Origin: PALSA-350 sp963834445
GTDB taxonomy: Bacteria; Acidobacteriota; Terriglobia; Terriglobales; Acidobacteriaceae
Reading direction: 5' to 3'
NCBI GenBank assembly: GCA_963834445.1
Contig: CAWIBU010000009.1
Coordinates: 1,426,001 to 1,490,000, forward strand
DNA length: 64,000 nt
The notes beneath the pieces were generated by a model that worked only from the letters and a program-made list of their open reading frames with translations, had not been told where the DNA came from and searched no databases. A program made the translations under genes and the position numbers. Shown piece after piece: positions 1-8,299 of the stretch. Each line of letters begins with the position of its first letter. Position 1 is the stretch's first letter.

Positions 1-930
1 TTCCTGCGCCTCGTTCCAGGCGGCGGCGTAGTTCAACTCCGCCAGCAGGCCATCGCTGCCGGTCGGGCTCCAGTCGGGGGCCAGCGCTATCTTTACTTTT
101 GCCGCCTTTGCGGCGGCGACATCAGCGGTGCTGCCGTAAAGCTCGAGATTGCTGCGCGGCGACCAGATCAGGCTCACTCCATGCGCGGCCATCTCGGTAA
201 ACATTTCCGGTTGCAGGGCCACCCCGTGAATGATCGCGACTCCCGGGAGCAACAGATTACGGCCCTTGAGCATGGAGAACTCGCGCGCCGCCGACGCATC
301 TTCGTGACCGCCTTCGTTGAGATGGATCAGAAAGGCGTGCAGCTGGTGGGTCGCGAGTTGCTGACGAATTGGCGCCAGTTCGCCCTCTGCCATCTGCAAA
401 GGAAACACGTTATAGGCCACATGCCACTCGGCTTCGGTATCGAGATTACGAACCAGGCCCGCGCTACAGGCATTGGTCAGGCTGCCCACCGCGGAGGTTT
501 CTCCTTCGGAGAGGGCTTTGACCTCAGCATAGCGTTCCATCTCACACTCAAGGCCATCCGCGACCATCGCCGCGTGCGGCGATTCGATCAGGGTCTTGTA
601 GATCGGCTTCTGCTGCCAGTCATAGCGGTTGCCAAACTCCTCGATTGGATGCCAGCGGGGGAAAATGTTGTAGGTGAGGTGGTTATGCAGGTCGATCAGC
701 CCGGGGGCGATGACGCCATGTGTATCAATCACAATTACGTTAGCGGGAATGTCTACCTGGGCGCCCGCTGCCACGATCTTTCCCTGCCGAACGAGAACGG
801 TTCCATCGGCAACGATGCCGCCGGGAGTGATGAGCGCTCCGCGCAAAGCGTAGCCGGGGGCCTGGGCCAGTAAACGGCACACGCATACGGCAAGCGCCAG
901 GCAAGCTAAGAGAGTTTTGCGAGGAGTCAT
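1..930 (-). CDS. secreted amidohydrolase family protein (C-terminus outside window)
   Basis: The reverse strand is open from an ATG at 930 to the window edge, giving 310 residues without a stop, so the gene is truncated by the window and not by mutation. A hydrophobic signal peptide ending near LLAQ (residues 1-23) suggests export. An N-terminal composite beta-sandwich (GALITPGGIVADGTVLV) leads into the metal-binding DLHNHL motif (His82, His84) typical of the amidohydrolase superfamily (imidazolonepropionase/cytosine deaminase-like branch), and LIHLNEGG later fits a further metal-ligand strand. The substrate cannot be told from sequence. The gene stands alone, with a palindromic repeat cluster behind its start. 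Confidence 0.85.
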   Translation of the reverse strand, partial: MTPRKTLLACLALAVCVCRLLAQAPGYALRGALITPGGIVADGTVLVRQGKIVAAGAQVDIPANVIVIDTHGVIAPGLIDLHNHLTYNIFPRWHPIEEFGNRYDWQQKPIYKTLIESPHAAMVADGLECEMERYAEVKALSEGETSAVGSLTNACSAGLVRNLDTEAEWHVAYNVFPLQMAEGELAPIRQQLATHQLHAFLIHLNEGGHEDASAAREFSMLKGRNLLLPGVAIIHGVALQPEMFTEMAAHGVSLIWSPRSNLELYGSTADVAAAKAAKVKIALAPDWSPTGSDGLLAELNYAAAWNEAQE

Positions 931-1001
931 CGTGATTATCCTAAGCTAGTGTAGTGCGTTGTTAATAAAGTCGAGTATGTTTGCCAACCTGTCGGGCCCC
1001 C

Positions 1002-1261
1002 CAGTCCCGTAGGGACGACTGCAACTAGCCCAGGATGAAATCCGGGGTAGGGAAAGCAAAACAGAGCAGTCCCATAGGGACGGCTGAAGAGGGAAGGACG
1101 AAGTCCTGTCTTACCTCAGCCATTGTGGACGGAGCAATCCCGGATTTCATCCTGGGGAATCATCAGCCGTCCCTTCGGGACTGCTCTGTTTTGACCTTGT
1201 TTACCCAGGATTTCATCCTGGATTTCATCCTGGGCTACGTTCAGTCGTCCCTGCGGGACTG
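1002..1261. repeat. nested palindromic repeat cluster in a gene-free stretch
   Basis: The 440 bases between the amidohydrolase and the Nudix gene hold no convincing gene. Four copies of a small palindrome of the form AGTCCC-nn-GGGAC lie near 1003, 1067, 1177 and 1245. They are arranged as two nested inverted repeats. An inner pair of about 30 bp (1057-1086 against 1172-1201) differs at only two loop positions, and an outer pair (about 1002-1043 against 1219-1260) also contains the words CCAGGATGAAATCC and GGATTTCATCCTGG. The track of in-frame codons at 1035-1262 is a by-product of these repeats. This is a REP/BIME-like structure. Confidence 0.75.
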
Positions 1262-1370
1262 AGGCTGGAAAACATGTAGGAGGTTATGAACGACACTACA
1301 CTAGAATCAGTTTATTGAGCTCGGCCACACCAAAGACGCGATACGCGAGATCGCCTGCGGGTAATTACGG

Positions 1371-1832
1371 ATGTCAAGACAAAGCGCAGGCCTGCTGATG
1401 TATCGGCGGCGCAATCGCAAGTTGGAGGTTTTTCTGGTCCACCCCGGTGGGCCGTTCTGGGCCAGGAAAGATCTGGGCGCATGGTCGATCCCAAAAGGCG
1501 GCTACGGCGACGAGGAATTGCCCATCGCCGCGGCGCGGCGTGAATTCCACGAGGAGACAGGATTCACTGCAGGCGAAGATTTTCTGGACCTGGGTACGGT
1601 TCTGCAGGCGGGCGGTAAGGTGGTCACCGCCTGGGCCTTTGCCGGCGATTGCGATCCTGCTTTGCTGACCAGCAATTCTACCCAGATGGAGTGGCCGCCG
1701 CGTTCCGGCCACAAAATCGAGATCCCCGAAGTGGATCGTGGCGCGTGGTTTTCGCTAGACCAAGCTAAAAAGCGCATCCTGAAAAGCCAGGCGCCCTTTC
1801 TTGATCGCCTGCGCGCACTGCTGAGCGAGTAA
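1371..1832 (+). CDS. Nudix (MutT-like) hydrolase
   Basis: The 153-residue protein has a complete Nudix box at residues 43-65 (G-x5-E-x7-REF-x-EE-x-GF), which binds Mg2+ and cleaves nucleoside diphosphate-linked substrates. The N-terminus (SAGLLMYRRRN, VFLVHPGGPFW) and the AWSIPKGGY segment match a common bacterial subgroup annotated only as NUDIX domain protein, so the substrate stays unknown. The ATG has no strong Shine-Dalgarno sequence. The gene converges on the kinase gene with a 4-base gap between stop codons. Fold assignment is firm; physiological role is not. Confidence 0.9.
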   Translation: MSRQSAGLLMYRRRNRKLEVFLVHPGGPFWARKDLGAWSIPKGGYGDEELPIAAARREFHEETGFTAGEDFLDLGTVLQAGGKVVTAWAFAGDCDPALLTSNSTQMEWPPRSGHKIEIPEVDRGAWFSLDQAKKRILKSQAPFLDRLRALLSE

Positions 1833-1836
1833 CTGC

Positions 1837-4800
1837 TTAGAGCGCGGCGTATTCCTTCTTGCCCGCCACCAGCAGGGGCAGATCCGGGTCGGCGTTTTTC
1901 CAGGTTGTCAAAAAAGCCTCGTAGGCTTTTTTAGCGTTGGCCTTGTCGCCGGCCATGACGTAGGCGCGTGCCAGTCCCAGTTGGGCCTGGGCATAGCTGG
2001 GTGGAATCGCGGCTACGGCTACCACCAATCCGCCACCTCGCGATTGCAGCGCGGCTTGAAAGGCGGCCACGGCATGACTGGCATCCTGGAGCTTGAGATA
2101 TGCCAGACCCTGCACATACGAACCCGGATAGATCACGTCATAAGGTTTTGCCGGGACGGCATAGTCCGCTGCCTGCCGTGGCTGATCCGACGCCAGAGCC
2201 ACAAACGATTGAGCCAACGGCAGAAAGACATCGTGGATCAGCGTGTCCTCCGGGTATTTGGCGCCCAGCTCCCTGGCCATGGGCAACGCCACTTTACCGT
2301 TGCCGCACACCGCGGTGGCAAACATCGCGAGCTCCTGCGTCTGCTTACTCTTGTCTAATGAAAGTGCCCGCGCTGACGCCGCTTCGTTGCCATCACATAG
2401 ACCGGCGAGCCCGCGGCCTGCCGCCTCCATCAAGAGAACACCGGCCTGCACATCGGGGGCATTGGCATGGCCAGCCTGCTCAAAAGCCTGGGCGAAGGTG
2501 GCGGCCGCCTGACGGTAATTGCCCGAGAACTGTTGCGTCATCGCCAGCGCCTGGGTGACTAGAAATTCATCCGGACGGCCGGCTACCCGGGCCACAATTC
2601 TCTGCACCTCCTGCGGCTCGCCCATCAGGAAATAAGTGTAGAGATGCACTTGCCCCACGTCCGTACTGGTGTCGAGGCCCATCCGGTGGGCTCGCTGCAT
2701 CTCTTGCCGGGCTTCCGCCATCTGACCGCGCGCGACATAATCGGCCACCAGGTTTTCTGAGCTGATGGCCTCTTCGGGTTGCAGTTGTACGGCCTTCTCG
2801 GCGAACGGCGAAGCTTTGTCCAGTTGACCGATATAACCATAAGCCGCGTTGATGTTGACGTAGCTGTCGAGTTGCGCGGGGTAAGTCAGGATCAGGTTCT
2901 GCAGGGACTCAATCTCTTTGGGTATGTTTCCCGTGACATTCCCGTAGTAGTGTCCGGCAATGTAGAGTCGCTCGCGTGCGCTCACGTGTTTTGAGAGCGC
3001 AAAAGCTCTGGTGAAGAACTTATCGGCCTTTGCATACTGTCCCGAATTCAGATAGATAACCCCTAAGCGCGCATAAGCCATGGCAAAGTTGGGGTCCAAC
3101 TCGAGCGCGCGCAGGTAATGCCCTTCAGCATCGGGAATGTTCTGTTCCTTGGAGTGCGCTTCATCGCCCAGCGCGTAGGCACGAAACGCTTCCAGCGATG
3201 GGGTGGTCGCCTGACCAAAGGGAGTATTCAGTTTTTGGATACTGGCCAGGTCTTCGCCCAGCTTGGCGCGCATGGCCGCAGCCGCGGTGCCGAGGGCGCC
3301 CAACACATGATCCTTATCGGCCGCGGTCGCCTGCTCGCTGGCAATCTCGTCGCCGGTGGCGGTGTTTTGCGCCGACAGAGTAATCACGTATTCGTTGCCC
3401 AACTTGGCGATGACGCCGGTGAGAATGGCCTTCATGCCTTCGCGCTCACCAATCTCGCGGGCAATCTCTGAGGTGATCGTCGTGCCTTCTGGCTTGCCCA
3501 GGTACTTGACGCTTTGCCGCAAATGCTCCTGGCTCACGATGTTGATCACCGGCGACTGCTCGAGGTCAATTTGCAGCGCTTGGTTCAGGGTGGTGTCGAA
3601 AACAGGATCGCCGGTTCGATTGACGAAATCCGCCAGGATGATCGAGTCCTTGGTCACTTTCGGAGTGGTGTTTACGAGTGCGGCCCCGCCGTTAGTCGCG
3701 GCGTCATTGGGAATCGATGCCGGGTGCGGTTTCAGCATCCACCACGCCACGCCGCCCGCTATCAGCAGCAGCACGGCCGCTGCTGCGGCGTACAGCGGCT
3801 TGCGAGTTGGCTTGGCCGCGGGGTAAGTGTATTGCGCGGCGGCGACGTGTCCGCTCGACCCGCGCGCGGCGGTTTCGTCCAACGTCTCCAGGTCCTGCAG
3901 CAGATCTTCTGCGCTTTGGTAGCGCTGTTCTTTTTCTTTGGCCAGAAGTTTGCCGACAATGGCATCCAGGCCTTCAGGCATGGCCGGGTTTACTGTGCTC
4001 ACCGGCGGCGGGTTCTCACGCAGCAGGGCCACGAATACTTCTGCGGTGCTGTCGCCCGGAAACGGTTTGTGGCCGGTCGCCATCTCGTAGATCACCGAGC
4101 CCAGGCTGAACAGGTCGGTGCGCGCATCGAGCGGCAATCCCTTGGCCTGTTCGGGAGACATATAGGCCACGGTGCCGATGGTGCTTCCCGGGCTGGTCAG
4201 CTCGAGCGTTGAGGCGACGCCGGTCTCGGTGGCGTCCGCGCTGCTGCCTCTGACCGTGGTGACGGCGCGCGAGTCGGCAGAGGCGAGATCGCCCTGCTTC
4301 TTGGCCAGCCCGAAGTCGAGAATCTTGATCTGCCGCCGCTCGCGGCCGAGCTCATGCACAAACAAGTTGGCCGGCTTGATGTCGCGGTGAATGATGCCTT
4401 TGCTGTGCGCCGCGGCCAGCGCCGAAGCAGCCTGCTTACTGAAGGCGATGACCTCGGCGGGCCGTAAGGCGTGGCCCAGGTTGGCCAGATATTGCTTAAG
4501 GGTTCCACCCTGCAGCAGTTCCATCACCAGGTAGGGCCGGCCGTCCTGCTCTCCGGTGTCATAAATGGCGCAAATGTTGGGATGGCTCAGGGTCGCGGCC
4601 GAGCGCGCTTCCCGCAAAAAGCGCTCGTGGGTGAGGTGGGCGCGTCCGTGGGGCGTCGTGCCCGCAGGGGAGGGGCTGGCTTCCGACGCAGTCCCGAGAA
4701 ACGCCTCGGAGACGAGCTTGAGGGCGACCTCGCGTTCCAGGCGCGTATCCAGCGCACGGTAGACCTCACCCATGCCCCCCGAGCCTATTTTCTCGAGGAC

Positions 4801-4839
4801 TTTGTGGGGGCCAAACTGTGTACCTTCTGCGATGGTCAT
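1837..4839 (-). CDS. membrane-anchored Ser/Thr protein kinase with C-terminal TPR region
   Basis: The 1000-residue protein begins with a Hanks-type kinase domain: glycine loop GSGGMGEVY (residues 19-27), Lys41, HRDIKPANLF (catalytic Asp153), DFG (175-177) and SPEQAKG. After a low-complexity linker, a single membrane span (LYAAAAAVLLLIAGGVAWWML, near residue 350-370) is followed by a FlgO/TolB-like region and several TPR-type helical pairs. The kinase is therefore cytoplasmic and the repeats are probably periplasmic. Acidobacterial genomes carry many such kinases. It is divergent from padR with about 160 bases between starts. The substrate is unknown. Confidence 0.95.
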   Translation of the reverse strand: MTIAEGTQFGPHKVLEKIGSGGMGEVYRALDTRLEREVALKLVSEAFLGTASEASPSPAGTTPHGRAHLTHERFLREARSAATLSHPNICAIYDTGEQDGRPYLVMELLQGGTLKQYLANLGHALRPAEVIAFSKQAASALAAAHSKGIIHRDIKPANLFVHELGRERRQIKILDFGLAKKQGDLASADSRAVTTVRGSSADATETGVASTLELTSPGSTIGTVAYMSPEQAKGLPLDARTDLFSLGSVIYEMATGHKPFPGDSTAEVFVALLRENPPPVSTVNPAMPEGLDAIVGKLLAKEKEQRYQSAEDLLQDLETLDETAARGSSGHVAAAQYTYPAAKPTRKPLYAAAAAVLLLIAGGVAWWMLKPHPASIPNDAATNGGAALVNTTPKVTKDSIILADFVNRTGDPVFDTTLNQALQIDLEQSPVINIVSQEHLRQSVKYLGKPEGTTITSEIAREIGEREGMKAILTGVIAKLGNEYVITLSAQNTATGDEIASEQATAADKDHVLGALGTAAAAMRAKLGEDLASIQKLNTPFGQATTPSLEAFRAYALGDEAHSKEQNIPDAEGHYLRALELDPNFAMAYARLGVIYLNSGQYAKADKFFTRAFALSKHVSARERLYIAGHYYGNVTGNIPKEIESLQNLILTYPAQLDSYVNINAAYGYIGQLDKASPFAEKAVQLQPEEAISSENLVADYVARGQMAEARQEMQRAHRMGLDTSTDVGQVHLYTYFLMGEPQEVQRIVARVAGRPDEFLVTQALAMTQQFSGNYRQAAATFAQAFEQAGHANAPDVQAGVLLMEAAGRGLAGLCDGNEAASARALSLDKSKQTQELAMFATAVCGNGKVALPMARELGAKYPEDTLIHDVFLPLAQSFVALASDQPRQAADYAVPAKPYDVIYPGSYVQGLAYLKLQDASHAVAAFQAALQSRGGGLVVAVAAIPPSYAQAQLGLARAYVMAGDKANAKKAYEAFLTTWKNADPDLPLLVAGKKEYAAL

Positions 4840-4938
4840 CGTCTCTGCAGCACAGCTGGATTTAAACGCTTAGAACGGTGCGAGCAGTTTAACAGTGCCT
4901 GGGGTTTTGTCTTTACTGCAAATCGAGTGATGTTTCCC

Positions 4939-4980
4939 TGTGGCAATACCACAGAAAATGTGGCATTCTGATGTGGCATT
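4939..4980. promoter_or_regulatory. putative PadR operator: palindrome plus direct repeat
   Basis: TGTGGCAATACCACA (4939-4953) is a perfect 5-bp inverted repeat around a 5-base centre. It is followed by two identical 10-mers, ATGTGGCATT, at 4959-4968 and 4971-4980. All contain TGTGG and lie 20-60 bases before the PadR start, between divergent genes. PadR regulators commonly autoregulate through inverted or direct repeats at this position, so binding by the adjacent PadR is an inference from family habit and placement. Confidence 0.5.
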
Positions 4981-4999
4981 AACACAGGAGACTAACCAG

Positions 5000-5353
5000 A
5001 TGGCTGAAGCGAAGCTGGATCTGTTGCAGGGCACGCTGGACGTCATGGTGTTGCAGACACTGGACACCATGGGAGCAATGCACGGCTATGGCATTGCCCG
5101 CCGCATTGAGCAGGTGAGCGGGGACGAGATTCTGCTCAACCAGGGCACCATCTATGCCTCGCTGGTGCGGCTGCAACAGCGGGGATGGATCGCCGCGGAG
5201 TGGGGTACTTCCGACAACAATCGCAAGGCGAAGTACTACTCCATTACCAAGAACGGCCGCAAGCAATTGGCAGCAGACTCGGCTTATTGGCATCGTCTGT
5301 CGCGGGTGATGGGCCGTGTACTGACCATGCCGGCGGAAGGGGAAGCGCGATGA
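5000..5353 (+). CDS. PadR family transcriptional regulator
   Basis: A 117-residue winged-helix protein with the PadR signature: DLLQGTLDVMVLQTL, GYGIARRIEQ, LNQGTIYASLVRLQQRGWI and the YYSITKNGRKQL wing. The reading frame is open upstream to 4940, but the ATG at 5000 has an AGGAG 9 bases ahead and gives the normal family N-terminus (MAEAKLDLLQG). Its TGA overlaps the next gene's ATG (ATGA at 5350), so regulator and permease are translationally coupled. This pairing is typical in Acidobacteriota. It probably represses its own operon through the TGTGG repeats upstream. Confidence 0.95.
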   Translation: MAEAKLDLLQGTLDVMVLQTLDTMGAMHGYGIARRIEQVSGDEILLNQGTIYASLVRLQQRGWIAAEWGTSDNNRKAKYYSITKNGRKQLAADSAYWHRLSRVMGRVLTMPAEGEAR

Positions 5354-5925
5354 GCGTGTTATCAGAAACATGGAATCGGGTGCGATCGTTCCTGCATAAA
5401 AAGGATCGCGACGCGGAGCTGGACAGCGAGGTTGCGTCTCACCTCGAGTTTGCAGTTGAAGAGAATATGCGCAACGGGATGCCTACCGACGAGGCGCGGC
5501 GGCAGGCGCTGGTGCGGTTCGGCGGTGTGGTGCAGGCGAAAGAGCAGCAGCGCGAGGCGCGTGGTTTGCCCTGGCTTGATGTATTGTCACAAGACCTGCG
5601 GTTCACGTTTCGCGCGTTGCGGCGTGACCGCGGTTTTACCGTGGTCGCGGTGTTGATTCTTGGTTTGGGGATCGGCGCGAATATCGCCGTCTTCAGCGTA
5701 GTGAATACCCTCCTGTTGCGGCCTTTGCCTTTCCGCGATCCGCAGCAATTGGTGCGCATCCTGTCCAAAAATCCGGCTGGTGGCGAATCGAGCATGACCT
5801 ACTCTGCGGATGCCACGGAGCAGTTCCAGCAGCAGAATCGGTTGTTCCAATCGGTTTCCGGCTACTTCGCATTTTCTGGCCCAGACAATCTCAAGTTGGG
5901 GGGGCTGGACAGCCCATGCCGGTGA
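5350..5925 (+). CDS. ABC transporter permease, N-terminal part (frameshifted; MacB/FtsX type)
   Basis: This reading frame gives 191 residues: a helical N-terminus (RDAELDSEVASHLEFAVEEN), the linker DEARRQALVRFGG, then the first membrane span (VVAVLILGLGIGANIAVFSVVNTLLLRPLPF) and the start of the MacB periplasmic core domain. It then runs into a TGA at 5923. The same protein continues in another frame from about 5904. With one -1 shift in the G7 run the product is a normal 881-residue permease (5350-7994). The cause may be true mutation, a homopolymer sequencing error, or programmed slippage. Confidence 0.85.
   Translation: MSVLSETWNRVRSFLHKKDRDAELDSEVASHLEFAVEENMRNGMPTDEARRQALVRFGGVVQAKEQQREARGLPWLDVLSQDLRFTFRALRRDRGFTVVAVLILGLGIGANIAVFSVVNTLLLRPLPFRDPQQLVRILSKNPAGGESSMTYSADATEQFQQQNRLFQSVSGYFAFSGPDNLKLGGLDSPCR
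5898..5904 (+). other. G7 slippery heptamer at the permease frame change
   Basis: Seven consecutive G residues sit in the incoming frame as TT-G GGG GGG-CTG, which is the X-XXY-YYZ layout of a -1 slippery heptamer. Reading -1 from here gives G-A-G-Q-P-M-P-V-T-G, restoring the expected link between the MacB core strand (NLKL) and the PVTG-LQVGGNFF segment. The zero frame instead ends 19 bases later at TGA 5923. No obvious stimulatory stem-loop was identified by eye. Confidence 0.5.
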
Positions 5926-7994
5926 CCGGCCTGCAGGTGGGCGGAAATTTCTTTCAGACGCTCGGCGTGCAGCCCCTGCTGGGGCGGTTGTTTACCCCCG
6001 AAGAGACGGTGCATAACAGCCGGCCGGTTACGCTGCTGAGTTATGCCTTCTGGAAGCGGCAGTATGCCGGCAATCCGGGCATCGTGGGGCAGGCGATCGA
6101 TCTAAACAAAACTCCGGTTACGGTGATCGGTGTTCTCCCCGAGAGCTTCGACTTCGGCGCGGTGTTTTCTCCGGGGTCCAGGGTCGATATGTATGGACCG
6201 GTCATCTACGACGACATTCGCGGCGAAGGCAATACCATGGCGCTGGTCGGGCGACTGAAGCCTGGCGTCAGCCTGGCGCAGGCGCAGGCGGAGGCCGACC
6301 TCATTTTCCCCACCCTGTTCTTTGAGCTCAAGCACCCCGAATATGGAAAAGGCTACAGCGGCCGTTTGTTAGATCTGAAGGACTATGTCAGTGGCAAACT
6401 GCGGCGGTCGCTGATTGTGTTGTGGTGTGCGGTGGGCGTGATTTTGCTGATCGTGTGTGTGAACCTTTCGAACCTGCTGCTGGCGCGCGGGGCCGCGCGT
6501 AGCAAGGAGTTTGCCATGCGCACCGCGTTGGGCGCGGGGCGTGGCCGCCTGGTGCGCCAGTTGCTCACCGAGAGCCTGATCCTTTCCGGTATGGGCGCCG
6601 CGCTTGGTTTGGGTATTGCTTTCTCGATCACCATCTATCTGGCTCATCAGGGTTCGATCGCGCTGCCGCTGTTGAGCAGCGTGCGCGTCGACGGAGCCGC
6701 GCTGGCGTGGACGGTGCTGATTGCAGTCATCGCCGCTGTCTTGTTTGGCCTGGCTCCGAGCGTCAGAATGTCGAGCGGCAACCTGCAGGAGTCGCTCAAG
6801 GATTCAGGTCACGGCACCAGTCTGGGCAGGAAGCACGACACGTTGCGCTCAGCCCTGATCATCACCGAGATTGCGATGGCTTGCGTGCTGCTGGTGGGCG
6901 CCGGTCTTCTGCTGCGCAGCTTTCTCAAAATCCTTGATGTGGATCTTGGCTTTCAACCCAGCCGCGCTGCCTCGATCAGCGTCGATTACGACGATGGCAA
7001 CAATGCAGTGAAGCGAAGCGCGATCTGGCAGGAAGTGCTGCGCCGCGTCGAGGAAATTCCCGGCGTGGAGACCGCGGGTATTACCGACAACCTGCCCATG
7101 AGCCGTAATCGTGGATGGGACATTGCGGCCAAGGGCAATGAGCATCAAAAAGGACTTGAAGGCACCTTCGTCTATGTGGTTTCGCCGGGTTATCTCAGGG
7201 CGATCGGCATGCGCCTGGTCGAGGGCCGAGACATTCGTTGGGAAGACATCGACCCGAAACAAGGGGTCGTGATCATCAATGAGACGGTGGCGCGCCACTT
7301 GTGGCCGGGACAAGACCCGATCGATCGCATTGCGGTGGTGGCCGGCATGGATGCCCGGGTCATTGGTGTGGTCGCGGATGTGCACGAGAGTACGGTTGAA
7401 GATCATGCCGGATGGCAGATGTACGTATCGGGCGCGTCTCCGCAATTTGGCCCCGAAGGAGCGCAACTGGTAGTGCGCACCAAGCTGCCCCCCGGCACGC
7501 TGGCTCCCCAGGTGATGAATACTTTGCGCGAGATTAATCCCGGCCAGCCGGCGAATGAATTTCGACCGGTGCAACGGCTGGTGGATCATGTTGTTTCGCC
7601 GCGGCGATTTTTTGTTTGGCTGGTGGGCGCGTTTGCCGGGTTGGGCCTGCTGTTGGCTTCGTTGGGGATTTACGGTGTGATCTCGTATTCGGTTACGCAG
7701 CAGACCCAGGAGATTGGGATCCGTATGGCGCTGGGCGCAAGCCAGCGCCGGGTGCAGTTGGCGGTGATTGCGAGAACGCTCCGCCTGGCGGTGATCGGGA
7801 TTGCGTTAGGTACCGTCGCGTCGTATGGCATTGGCAGTCTGATTGCTTCGTTGCTGTATGGAACCCAGGCTACCGATCGAGATACGTTTCTCGGCATGAT
7901 TTGCCTGCTTGCCGTCGTGGCGCTGGTGGCGGGTTATATTCCGGCAAGGCGCGCATCGCGCATCGACCCAATGGTTGCCCTGCGCAATAATTAA
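5916..7994 (+). CDS. ABC transporter permease, C-terminal part (frameshifted; MacB/FtsX type)
   Basis: This frame supplies 692 residues that finish the permease: the rest of the first MacB periplasmic domain, a three-span FtsX block (LIVLWCAVGVILLIVCVNLSN, EFAMRTALGAGRGRLVRQLLTES), a second pair of spans and periplasmic domain (ITEIAMACVLLVGAGLLLRSF), and the final FtsX domain (EIGIRMALGASQRRVQLAV). The internal ATG at 5916 lacks a ribosome site and is not a credible start, so this part depends on the frameshift. Such two-FtsX-domain permeases export peptides or macrolide-like compounds or handle lipoproteins; the substrate here is unknown and no ATPase is adjacent. Confidence 0.85.
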   Translation: MPVTGLQVGGNFFQTLGVQPLLGRLFTPEETVHNSRPVTLLSYAFWKRQYAGNPGIVGQAIDLNKTPVTVIGVLPESFDFGAVFSPGSRVDMYGPVIYDDIRGEGNTMALVGRLKPGVSLAQAQAEADLIFPTLFFELKHPEYGKGYSGRLLDLKDYVSGKLRRSLIVLWCAVGVILLIVCVNLSNLLLARGAARSKEFAMRTALGAGRGRLVRQLLTESLILSGMGAALGLGIAFSITIYLAHQGSIALPLLSSVRVDGAALAWTVLIAVIAAVLFGLAPSVRMSSGNLQESLKDSGHGTSLGRKHDTLRSALIITEIAMACVLLVGAGLLLRSFLKILDVDLGFQPSRAASISVDYDDGNNAVKRSAIWQEVLRRVEEIPGVETAGITDNLPMSRNRGWDIAAKGNEHQKGLEGTFVYVVSPGYLRAIGMRLVEGRDIRWEDIDPKQGVVIINETVARHLWPGQDPIDRIAVVAGMDARVIGVVADVHESTVEDHAGWQMYVSGASPQFGPEGAQLVVRTKLPPGTLAPQVMNTLREINPGQPANEFRPVQRLVDHVVSPRRFFVWLVGAFAGLGLLLASLGIYGVISYSVTQQTQEIGIRMALGASQRRVQLAVIARTLRLAVIGIALGTVASYGIGSLIASLLYGTQATDRDTFLGMICLLAVVALVAGYIPARRASRIDPMVALRNN

Positions 7995-8038
7995 CTATCA
8001 ACACGGTTGCTTTACAGGCCGCGGAAAACTCTCTCGAT

Positions 8039-8190
8039 GAAGGGTACGGGCTTCAGCCCGTACATGATGAGATAGAAAATGATCGGCTTCAGCCGCTGAG
8101 GGCAGCTCTGCCGCCTGAGTTCGCCGACCTCAGGGCCTAAAGGCCAGCAGCTTTTTTGAGTTTACGTACGGGCTGAAGCCCGTACCCTTC
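8039..8190. repeat. REP-like inverted repeat between convergent genes
   Basis: Positions 8039-8063 and 8166-8190 form a perfect 25-bp inverted repeat, and each arm contains the 20-base palindrome GTACGGGCTTCAGCCCGTAC or its GCTGAAGC version. A related shorter palindrome (CGGCTTCAGCCG) lies inside at about 8083. The roughly 305 bases between the permease stop (7994) and the wzi-like stop (8300) hold nothing else. The structure can form a long hairpin and may serve as transcriptional barrier for both genes. Confidence 0.75.
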
Positions 8191-8299
8191 ACGTACAGCG
8201 TTTTCCGCAGCCTGCTTATTGCTTAAATGAGCACTCTCGTTCTGTGCTTGAGACAGCGTCTTTTGATCCGTGGTTGGCAACCGCGTTGGTTGCGTAACC

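Noticed and set aside
181..873. 230-codon plus-strand frame
   Set aside because: It is the shadow of the minus-strand amidohydrolase, which has signal peptide and metal motifs.
1035..1262. 75-codon frame ending in DFILGYVQSSLRD
   Set aside because: It contains translated palindromic repeats (FILGNHQPSLRD twice) and no family features.
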